The translations under genes were made by a program, and so were the position numbers. Positions 58,401-64,000 of a DNA stretch of 64,000 nt are shown here, one piece after another. The stretch covers positions 682,001 to 746,000 of the forward strand of contig JAUFOR010000008.1 in the NCBI GenBank assembly GCA_040285745.1, in the 5' to 3' direction. The DNA is from Barthelona sp. PCE (taxonomy: Eukaryota; Metamonada: BaSk clade). The notes below the pieces were generated by a model. That model did no database searches. It was not told the origin of the DNA and was given only the letters and a program-made list of their open reading frames with translations. The number at the start of each line of letters is the position of its first letter. Position 1 is the stretch's first letter.

Positions 58401-60923
58401 CATCAGTCACTCTTCTTCGGTCAGTTTGGTAAGGACATTGGATCTGCTAATATTTTGTTTGAATCTATGAGTGCTGTAGTAAGGGTCGAACCAGTCATAG
58501 CGGACAGAGGTGTCATTTTGACACTGCCAGACTCTCTCCATGCTGCAAACGAGTACAATTGCACACTTATCTTTGACAACGGACTGCATTCAGACCCCGC
58601 TAGGCTGCGCGTTGTGGTACCTTACTCGCCTCTATGTGACCCACAGTCCATTCCTGCAAATGTTCGGAAGCAAGTGCCTGGTGCCGGTGTTGTCAGTAGT
58701 AGTGATACATCCAGATGCATTGCATCTCCGAGATACGATACTGATGACGTAGTAACGTTATCTGTTCATAACAAACATGTTTTAGGTGTTTTAGTTACCT
58801 TCTTTGATGCATGTGGTGACAGCACATTCGGTGTGCTTGGGAAACAAGCTGTTGAGCCCATCTGCACCCAAATTCCGTCGTTTGGCATTACTCATCAGAT
58901 ATGTTTCATGGATATCGACACGGTGCGGGAAGACATTCATGTTTCTCAGTTCAATACGTGTATTGGAGTAACTGCTGTTGATGCTGTGGGATATTCTCTC
59001 GATGAGATGGTCTCGTTAAGTCTTGTTACTGATGAAAAGTACGTGCCATATCCCCGTAGCGCACTTACGATTTCGATCACTCCACTAAATTCTATTGGTG
59101 CAGTACTTGAGACACAACACTCTGCCAAAGTGATCTCTATGAATGAAGTGCGAGATGTAACTGTAGCTGGAACAACCACTATTGTTCTTGCAGTTCACAA
59201 ACGAGGTCTCCTTTGTATATACGTCGGAATTGCATCTATCGAGAGCATCGTGTGTGTTTCTGTGCTCGAAGGTCCCCCTGTCAGCTTCTGTGACAATGAT
59301 ATTCTGTTCGAAAGTCCTCTTACAGTAGATCTTGACTTATATGTGATGATTCCTTCATTTTGTGATGCTATTGGTGCTTCAGTCGATGAAACATGCTCAA
59401 TAGATTGTATCTCGAACGATATCAACTGTACTAACTCAAATGGCAAGCTACATATGAAGGGTGCAGTGCTCAATGGAACAGATTTTGTGGCAGTAAGCCC
59501 TAACTGCAGTTTCTTTAGTGATTCAATCAAGTTCCAAGTGCATAAACCAGTGTTGAACTCTATTGAAATTATTTCTCTTCAACTGTCACCCCAAAAGAAC
59601 GGACATACTACTCTAATCTTCTCAGATACACTTCATGAGATGATGCACCGCGAGATAGCTGTTAATTACACAGTGTTCCAACAAGGAGTACACATAAGCA
59701 ACACAGAATTCCATATTTCACACAACACAGGGTTTGTCTTACCTCCAACGAACGTTGCACATGGAACTTTGCTTGTCATCTGTTTCACACACAGAAGTGA
59801 TGCTGGTATTGTTGAGACATGTCGTAATTCAACAGTTAAATGCGATGAAAACGAAATTTGGAGCAGAAACGTGTGCTTGTGTGCCGCTGGATTCACTCTT
59901 GTTGATAACGTATGCAAACCGTGTGGTATGGGCTCTTTTAAATCGGAACTTACCAATCCTTCTTGCTCTCCGTGTCCGCCCACGATGACGTCGCTAATCG
60001 GGGCGCGTAGTGCTGATCAATGCCACTGTCCGAATGGAACTTCGTGGGATAAAGCGGCCAGCGCGTGTTATTTATGCCATCGTGGATACATGTGCTTCAA
60101 TGGGTCCATCCAAGCCGTACGCACTGGGTTCTATCTCGTTGAGGGAGATGTTGTTCCTTCTGAGTGTTCATCGATGCAGTGCACAACTATTAGTGCATCA
60201 GTCAGCACAAAGTGCAGCAACGGTTCGCTTGGCCTGTTGTGCAACATGTGTGAGGATGGATATGTTCGGAACAGACGCACCTCGTGTGTCGAATCCTTTG
60301 CCAACACAGACTGGCAGACTTCATTAATTGTAATTGCTGGAGTTATGATCACTGCACTTACAATGAGTATTTGGCCAGGCTCTTCTGTGTACTTGGTTTC
60401 GCTTTTTGCATCATGGAAGTTGGCATACGTCACAGTATTCCGTAATTGGATCTTTCAAGTTGCATCTCTGTCGATTGCATATGAATCTCTTACTTCATTT
60501 CCTATTGTTGTAATTGAGGTGGTGTTGTTCATATCACTTATGTTTATGAGATTAGGGAAGCTAAAGAAACTTATGTACATAAAGCACGTTTTAATTTTAC
60601 TGGTTTTGGACTTCTGCTTTTTTTCAGGCCTTTCAACTCCTTCTTTGCGTAATTTCTCTCTAACATTCACATCTTCTGCACCTATGCATTCTGCTGTAGG
60701 TGTTATTTTCGTTCTTTTATTGAAAGTGAGCCACGAAAACAACTTTGTCAAGCACACCTTTATTTCCTCAGTGCTATGTGCTTTGGTATTCTCTTTCCAT
60801 CCTTCTTTGATGACTGCAGTTTCATTTTTGATGTTTGTATCCCTTATACTACATTCATCGTTACATACACAACGACTTATTCTTCACATTATTGGAATTT
60901 TCATTTATCTCCTCTATATTTAG
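49485..60923 (+). CDS. Giant surface protein: signal peptide, beta-rich repeats, IPT/TIG, Cys-rich, multi-pass C-terminus
   Basis: 3812 residues from the ATG at 49485; the frame is open upstream only through non-ATG codons. An N-terminal signal peptide (MNIRVFLLLSLFFLKTYA) leads to about 2300 residues of regular beta-rich sequence with many short hydrophobic strands and Gly turns, consistent with a beta-helix or solenoid. At about 2400-2540 come at least two IPT/TIG modules (TMTVSGSHFG and LTLFGSNFG at the first strand). A Cys-rich ephrin-receptor-like/GCC2-GCC3 region lies at about 3450-3605 (CKPCGMGSFKS ... LLCNMCEDGYVR). The last 200 residues (from 60316) hold about seven transmembrane helices, ending at the membrane. 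The architecture recalls fibrocystin-type and protist adhesion proteins (inference). Probably displayed outside the cell. Confidence 0.85.
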   Translation: MLKYMNIRVFLLLSLFFLKTYASVYVLTEQLIKDQTSIGKSYSHVTFEDGVELSGEVFPNLECFEPLDLYFLEHMKTICGIFRNFKSVYGLTTDTVEFCEDFSITTSVYQNWTISVLSSVYPVSLPTFTLHVDQLNITGTKVIVNQLLLFDEAFFKNAFITAQGVFAYNQLMIEETLVGNELTVPITILPGGTLKMYGQAETLSIQFLLHTGATVDGILTTQHHVFVSNHVKCTEGSIVTASHIIKKDFDLYNEDFGLINTYFVGYEFPEWCFAQTDIGLDEHIAGFEDEAKKALVSREGNTISFGDRIFEKAVPKTVEHKRYVPNLNINNATDIFIDTVYAGDFTAIGSYIIVEGLECDSLTLIETPLRFRKADGTASTLKIATIFETDGVIHLENDVIIDGNAQLGTIVWGYGHKLTVNGVCYVNNSIVLHELTLMCSSIVRTENSNRFIHFELEYHTLLQTQSIDLGVFSLFSTDLLSVLEAQLCHISNSTTLYSANLVCKNLFVKGGAVTDGVAARNLTFSDFHFDMEECPKFIQKTTGNLTFAGDTDSYNREIILSQYLAYYVQHYRGAIVRTHTNLRQAITIVNCVFDDLLINTNHEVKIMDSTITKLTLMTNMRVRTSGDVKVGAITMYHGSRITGDTIHIELLTIDRDITMGPFNLAVYDKIHSSGNHVLTIIDGRHIATVIDMGSPFGIDGSGIFSPEMIINNGSCSSCLLSVEAVLQTPIIQLKSILLYVNITASIEKITIQYSQVTCAGFCEFGSVHIREGGSVRVMSNSETDDAMLQINDLLDIDSVNGGFASSSYVIYIASSGTAYFGGTVRVGVDAYIYIGNALIITGTVYNSTDCHLFLNFYCAVYRFFALSVPSNTVGLADECSTVEQQRRMYFPSRPDRGFYPTPTGFSSFKFTNRKITNPGKFPETNYAYIVMPDTDLIMDHSNHKDYPTMIIVALPGVTISISGEFLIERCYEYRYFVCPNGNIEVNSGFSLTQQKHISTCTNQYFYFLGTVTTNFVTARMEHLKLFIFNGVMDFHTTMSWPMTLTNSKHIGGPSAVIKSTNDAALSGFLFDDKITFIKTDNAFLVVPNADATINLAAIPEMENGAYTLPDCPKLMRYATDEPILIRMESSCAIRGQFPERYLSHTTITSDGVVHIDALSLSALSIQSYGIIIHNQLLSSKTEQSDMTKLEAQYLHVAYGATAKFNLLRMDFTVKETTVDVGGMLIFTGGEGNKASNGLYFKLYMVYNVELYVYGEIKFLLLGSTSIAVFAFPELGVDASECTLHQHIYGKYTVGDATTFLPTSRSVMHVYPSATLILNEGIILVDDTFTSLETRMAFMCQPWRYMWTKKIAHTDFWNDLEWSVIFSTECHRSELIVEWYDGFESSSRNFRGADKFPRFASLVSTRNTWHLFENPSGRFSCENCLFYQETVSYVADTTVDNPNKPVKAISGAKITSASTTVTHTATRGSIQYIGTSSNAEVVDKSSGQVGEIIIEMSDTSYAKFVKLEAFVSYEHESMLLSINSHIEFYIPSDADIIKSRIHVMNNGWLSLYSAQTEAIISDISIIVREGGTINFRETTIILDSENSLYLYPKSTLDFSAVSMCVYMMFKYDHDIDIVITAKLLQNSCNPKLEFQSDSKSITINSQRPIPLTIDLLGVSHSISIGSCEIIDVNINSFESAQLTLFIHGRKPNLLGQNIPTSFHLRSGMEVCSFDNSVAADVFSGQFDVESIWYEDQPGMCIGENVPIDIVCVNVLPCSESQTIVFKKNLVLYRDMDPDMPSIFNLMWTTAASTNIYVHGVELSAPKPVIADTIHFSNIKLVFQNSQSYLDCGDYIASNVFLTYEQYQADDCPVQASRSAVIHGPQQYFASVSAALRVKTPYVLIYDCPDPILIDFPSIVRAGKASIEYTDTHAVDLHVYGPLSIHGPAKTSAKIYCAQCVPHLQTETQLLVRSAGDIELNSSANTDNVVFSSPMSFHSISDDRVLNVSDGMFFASQTNVNFTLSRALLNMHTYAEGVAFVDSKNSTFVVYNTSSEPYITPLNEDTQSVIGYSILKHNEWRYLDPADMQLALSFKSCAVTEFAFSHQPQSVICVGDSLTDQMLVWIELNCGVPQLVPFTVINRTAVVLEYPSHIGHGNLFIQTDGINGPVLDTFMHPPSLIIKTGDTVWEGDVISITAEFDLQGGSCPSYEMKLDDITFSLLQNELVFEVPVVYGYDRTLSLSVDGVVVHQEGIDVRPPSVVAVAFLSYDVIMTLSFIPTGMMPLLYVNDSLTAVSGDGNMFTLRNALQSICYSQSVSLTVDLSGYQYNFSFIVDTPSLNGTFNPNSQSAEVLIPVKHLQAENCGLSLLLSPIQYISGYSARVNGSGVVLAVDAVDMITVATSNGSSTASVIFPLPVVLNVDGLESPKFPTTGSTMTVSGSHFGFKHTAGLLSVEGMDCIFSSMEELVCSLPPGTGKNHRVLVKLASQAAEPFTFSFKPPIITHTKPMFAYCSIPTRLTLFGSNFGRWDDRVDVIVDGYVISVSSVDHTSATVLIPPRAAGCDGTDLRSSMIVSVDAQSVGHSIQYATVSDPSPLFCRRGACTVYFSAPATMNIDQVKLSDATFKCDKTNKFSYKCSVSAGPGVYRTYVHDALGGGWLRTADITFFDVHTSNVIAPLQSATVKVEGILIDSDVTVIQKPSGDRGLVPAYGSFFWTTIRSDTTTVSYSVGDSLLVEDLISVKRLTARTDDVLYSIEEIETAKLIIEVSVEILWEVQLVFDSTPVTCQWHGVRMYTCPFPASGTSAAPVLSLYVSENTLSIPVQGRVEVYSVHTVSENILLTGAITKITLNGEYLPTTSLYCGTDTFTCDFNSSSSVFCEVIFLNSGLVKCLYGTTTVPPLSLEKPLVIDLPTRVPANTRISVYYTVLPVGSTLITNEAPVTTHLPPLTAGDHIVQVCLASSCVDVTIITVVNLTISLDEPIINVAESLLVRIIVEHQSLFFGQFGKDIGSANILFESMSAVVRVEPVIADRGVILTLPDSLHAANEYNCTLIFDNGLHSDPARLRVVVPYSPLCDPQSIPANVRKQVPGAGVVSSSDTSRCIASPRYDTDDVVTLSVHNKHVLGVLVTFFDACGDSTFGVLGKQAVEPICTQIPSFGITHQICFMDIDTVREDIHVSQFNTCIGVTAVDAVGYSLDEMVSLSLVTDEKYVPYPRSALTISITPLNSIGAVLETQHSAKVISMNEVRDVTVAGTTTIVLAVHKRGLLCIYVGIASIESIVCVSVLEGPPVSFCDNDILFESPLTVDLDLYVMIPSFCDAIGASVDETCSIDCISNDINCTNSNGKLHMKGAVLNGTDFVAVSPNCSFFSDSIKFQVHKPVLNSIEIISLQLSPQKNGHTTLIFSDTLHEMMHREIAVNYTVFQQGVHISNTEFHISHNTGFVLPPTNVAHGTLLVICFTHRSDAGIVETCRNSTVKCDENEIWSRNVCLCAAGFTLVDNVCKPCGMGSFKSELTNPSCSPCPPTMTSLIGARSADQCHCPNGTSWDKAASACYLCHRGYMCFNGSIQAVRTGFYLVEGDVVPSECSSMQCTTISASVSTKCSNGSLGLLCNMCEDGYVRNRRTSCVESFANTDWQTSLIVIAGVMITALTMSIWPGSSVYLVSLFASWKLAYVTVFRNWIFQVASLSIAYESLTSFPIVVIEVVLFISLMFMRLGKLKKLMYIKHVLILLVLDFCFFSGLSTPSLRNFSLTFTSSAPMHSAVGVIFVLLLKVSHENNFVKHTFISSVLCALVFSFHPSLMTAVSFLMFVSLILHSSLHTQRLILHIIGIFIYLLYI

Positions 60924-60957
60924 TTATTTTCAGCAGACAAAATTGTATAACTTGGGC

Positions 60958-60981
60958 CATAACCGTTCAAAAACGGTTATG
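60958..60981. other. Perfect 10-bp inverted repeat with 4-nt loop
   Basis: CATAACCGTT, loop CAAA, AACGGTTATG. It lies 35 nt after the giant gene's stop and 153 nt before the Rab ATG, outside any coding region. It could be an RNA hairpin in the 3' end of the giant transcript, or a dyad protein-binding site. Confidence 0.6.
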
Positions 60982-61119
60982 ACATGTGAAGTAACCATAA
61001 ATGTTTACCACAAAAAATTTTTCCCTCTACACGATAATTTTAGGATGAATAGACCAATAATAAAACATACCCACTTAGTATTTTCTTAAAAATGTAAAAG
61101 CTTGAGACACATAGTCAAC

Positions 61120-61127
61120 CCTTTTCA
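61120..61127 (+). promoter_or_regulatory. CCTTTTCA element
   Basis: Ends 7 nt before the ATG at 61135 and supports that ATG over an upstream in-frame TTG at 61102. Confidence 0.4.
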
Positions 61128-61134
61128 AAAATCG

Positions 61135-61764
61135 ATGGAGTCTGAAAGAGCTTTGAAAACCGCTCCCATTGGTAAAGTGTGCACACTGGGGCAAGCATAT
61201 GCTGGTAAAACAACACTCATATATCGTTTCACTGAGAATGAGTTTAATTCAGCAACAGCACCAACATTAGGTGTTTGTTTCGCTACAAAAAACGTAGAGC
61301 TCACAGAAGAGGGACTCGTGGTACCATTAAAAATATATGATACTGCAGGAGAAGAGAAGTTCACTTCTTTAAGTCGAATCTATTACAGAGGAGCTGATGT
61401 CGCAGCAGTGTGCTACGACATGAGCAATAAGGACTCGTGGGATCGTGTCAAATTCTGGGTGGATCAGTTGCAGAAGAACAACGATAACTCACACTGTCGT
61501 ATTTACATTGTTGGTCTAAAAGCTGATCTTATCGCAGATTTGGATGAGAGTCAACACCCAATATCACCACAAGTTGTTGAACAATTCGCTCATGAAATCC
61601 ACGCTCGCACATTTGTTACTTCTGCCTTAACCGGTATTGGTGTTGTAGAACTCTTTGAGGAAATTGCAAGAGACATCGCCAGTGTTTCGACACAGAGCCA
61701 AATTGATGAGCCAAATATCTTTCAGTTGGATGATGAACAAGAGGATCCAATTTGTTGGTGCTAG
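61135..61764 (+). CDS. Rab24-like small GTPase with altered G3 and G4 boxes
   Basis: 209 residues from the ATG at 61135. G1 is GQAYAGKT (19-26). The G3 box is DTAGEE (69-74), with Glu at the position of the catalytic Gln of DTAGQE. Switch II/helix text '[30 protein letters not shown]' follows animal Rab24 ('[30 protein letters not shown]'), a Rab that also lacks the catalytic Gln. The G4 box is GLKAD (127-131), with Leu where Asn or Thr is expected, and G5 is TSAL. The C-terminus ends CWC, a CxC double-geranylgeranylation signal. Rab24 acts in late endosomal and autophagic clearance in animals. Low intrinsic GTPase activity is inferred. Confidence 0.82.
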   Translation: [209 protein letters not shown]

Positions 61765-61976
61765 ATTCAAATGAAAGAACATCTACTGGAAATTTTATTG
61801 TTGTTGAACACGTACGCATATGAATTTACACCAGATTTAAATATAGTAAAATTATCTTTTTTTTTTTACAGGACAGGAGACATTCAGCATAAACGTTTTA
61901 AAAAGTTGAAGTATCGGCGGTTGACTTAACATTAAGAGATCAATCTTTTCTTTTAAGACCAAGAATGGTTCGAGTA

Positions 61977-64000
61977 TTATTCACTCCTGAACCTTAGAGC
62001 TTTAAAATCCTCGATAGAAATTGCTGACGTTGCAGTACTATTATTGAACACGTACCAACTATACCGCAATTGCGGTTTAATTCTTGATTGCTGTGCACTA
62101 TGAGAATTTTTAAATCTAGAAAACCCAAGTTCAATACCAGCATTACTTGCTACAGTGTTTTTGTACTTATGCACTAATTCCCGTATCTTTTCCACACCTT
62201 TCACTGCTGGATTCGTGTGACCATAGGCAAGCGCTAGACGGATATCAGTTTCACGCACACCCTGATCGGAAAAATCATACTTATTCCTCTCAGTCCTCTG
62301 AATACGTGTTGGTGTGCCGTCAACTGTTCTCGATTCTCTGGCTAGTCTTCTTCGTCTTGGGGATACTATAGCAATCATAAGAAATTGGGAATCATTTGAT
62401 CTCTCTTCAACGGTTTGATGTACAATTCCCTTTTCCCGACTTTCGCAGGAAGCAGAGAAACATGCATCAAAATTGGAACAGAGAATGGAAATGATATGGG
62501 CAACCAAGCCTTTGTAATATCCAAAATTCCTGAACTCATTACTTATCTCCCGTTCAAAATTAGTGTGTAAAACTGTAATACTAGCAAAAGGGAAATCGGG
62601 CCCAGCCGCTTGGAACTTTGTTGGCAAAAATGAATAGATCATCAATCCTTTAAGACGTGCAAATTCAAAGCTTTTATCAGAAAGCTCAGTGTTATCAGGA
62701 GCTATGATATACTTCAGCTTTGCTTTTAAAAACTCGTCATACAACTCTTCAGCAAAACTACTCCTATGTTCATTAGAAATGGTTTCAACCCACACATCTT
62801 CTTCACTGCAGAGCAGATATGCTGCCAATGGTTCGGGCATTATGAGATACTTGCAAAAATAATGGCGCAAATACTCGAACAAACCAGAGAGGTACTTGTA
62901 CAAAAATGTTTCTGTGTGCTCTCTTGCAGCATCACTTCGGTTCTTCAGGATATAGAACAGCAACTTTGCAACGTGATGATAAGCTTGCAAAACAGACGTT
63001 GATTCGGCGCTGCACAATTGTTGCACGAACACCATACAACGAAAAGCACGCAGATATACACGGCACATTTCCCACATCTCTTGCTCCAAAGAAAACCCTT
63101 GAGGCTCCTTGTATAAAGGGCTTAGAAAGTGACGATAGTGTGTATTGGAATCATAAGTGTTATCAGTTGAAGATAAAATGCGCTTGATTTTCAACATTGA
63201 TTCATCGTCATTCTCATACCTGCCGTAAAAAAAAGTTCTTTGTGAGTTCAAAATGTGAAATATTTAAAACTATTGAGGTAGAAATACTGTCTGTTGATGC
63301 ATCATCATGAATTTCAACATCAAGTGCTTGTTCCAACGCACCCAAGGGTATATCAACGTACAGAGATCCGCATAAGATATCGCAAATGGACTCTACTGAA
63401 CCCCATCGAACATGTTGAAGGACACTACTATCTCTAAAGTCACACAACAATAAGTGGTACTTTAACCCTAATTGCATGAGTTCAGCACTTAAAATGGTCT
63501 GAATACCAGCGAATGTCTTCAAGTACTGCTTTTGTTGCTGTATCTGCTTGGCATAATCGTATAACGGTGTTAATGTGAGATGGTAGGTAAAGTTGCTGTA
63601 GTTGGGCACTGTTTCTTGAAATGACGGCTGCTCCCTGTTCTGTGAAGATCTCCCCCTTGCCTCATAACCAACGATGTTATTGACAAACTTTTGAATATCT
63701 AAAAATTTGTAATTCTGATGCTGGTTCAAAAAATCGACACATGATGACTCAAAATACGATACATATGCAAACATGAAGAGCAGCGCTTCATCCTTAAAAT
63801 TCTCATTGGTATCATACACAATACTAGAGAATGTCTCATCATCTACTTCTTCAATCGAAGCATTATCTGGAACATCCTCAAACAACTCATGGGTCTTATT
63901 GAGTTGCACCACAGAGGATAGCCTAACCAGGGGGGAGCGTGCTATACAGCGATTGGTGAAAAACTGTTCGCCTTCAAGCTGCTTGTAAAGCCTCTTGACA
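61977..64000 (-). CDS. Unrecognised gene, 5' partial, frame broken at an 8-T run
   Basis: The minus-strand frame is open from the window edge to a TGA at 63214-63216; a +1 frame then continues from the same place to TAA at 61977, about 424 codons. The change of frame occurs at an 8-nt T run (plus-strand A run 63227-63234), where seven T would give one continuous frame, NFFYGRYENDD across the junction. A homopolymer error or allele is therefore likeliest; a short intron starting GTATGAG after CAG, or programmed +1 frameshifting, are alternatives. No ATG-led start is seen, so the 5' end lies beyond 64000. Both halves are mixed helical/beta with no recognised family or motif; an Arg/Ser-rich linker is near 62330-62410. 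Confidence 0.6.

Noticed and set aside
1-64000. tRNA, rRNA, CRISPR, transposon or viral genes
   Set aside because: None seen by eye: no tRNA B-box in the spacers, no transposase, reverse transcriptase or terminal repeats, no spaced repeats.

Overview
This is a window of a compact, intron-poor eukaryotic nuclear genome from a flagellated organism. The eukaryotic machinery is clear: the SSU-processome protein UTP20, PAN3, an ISWI-complex WAC/DDT/WHIM subunit, ERCC1, PNKP, a TBC Rab-GAP, a Rab, a CLC channel and a GPAT3/4-type acyltransferase. A cilium is implied by delta-tubulin and by the IFT-A subunit IFT139/TTC21. Standard stop codons TAA, TAG and TGA are all used. Almost every gene is one uninterrupted reading frame, up to about 11.4 kb, and only one convincing intron was found (40 nt, GTATGT...TTTAG). 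I cannot assign the lineage from the sequence alone: the intron lacks the long 3' consensus of trichomonads and diplomonads, and no rRNA or organellar gene is present. No tRNA, transposon, CRISPR array or tandem gene family was seen.

Layout: 28 protein genes on both strands. 1-10.1 kb: UTP20 (5' end outside the window) and a WAC/DDT/WHIM chromatin-remodelling subunit. 10.1-15.3 kb: PAN3, delta-tubulin, a SCAMP-like membrane protein with the intron, a phosphopantetheinyl transferase and an ARP4-like actin-related protein. 15.6-22.6 kb: an MFS transporter, PNKP, a TBC1D13-like Rab-GAP, a bacterial-type peptidase T and a small type I membrane protein. 22.6-33.6 kb: orphan disordered, coiled-coil and helical-solenoid proteins plus a PlsC-type acyltransferase. 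33.6-45.4 kb: a Kir-type potassium channel, a GPAT3/4-like enzyme, a coiled-coil protein, a CLC chloride channel, IFT139 and ERCC1. 45.4-49.3 kb: an orphan polytopic membrane protein and a WD40-like protein. 49.5-60.9 kb: a giant (3812 aa) secreted/surface protein with IPT/TIG modules, an ephrin-receptor-like Cys-rich region and a multi-pass C-terminus. 61.1-64 kb: a Rab24-like GTPase and the 3' part of an unrecognised gene with a frame break at an 8-nt homopolymer.

Genome architecture: convergent neighbours are packed extremely tightly. Nine of ten convergent pairs are 38 nt apart or less, and three overlap in coding sequence. Divergent pairs keep 79-425 nt. A pyrimidine-rich element close to ACCTTTTCA lies just upstream of many start codons on both strands and is the best candidate for the core promoter or initiator. 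Two copies of a longer module (ACTCCTT about 20 nt before GTGTATAAAC) precede the TBC gene.

Functional themes: nuclear RNA and chromatin (UTP20, WAC protein, PAN3, ARP4), DNA repair (PNKP, ERCC1), cilium (delta-tubulin, IFT139), membrane traffic (SCAMP-like, TBC, Rab), glycerolipid synthesis (two acyltransferases) and ion transport (Kir, CLC, MFS). The most unusual observations are altered signature residues in the Kir filter (GIGFG), the CLC gate (GSHLP) and the Rab G3/G4 boxes, a PIP-box-like tail on ERCC1, and the giant surface protein.
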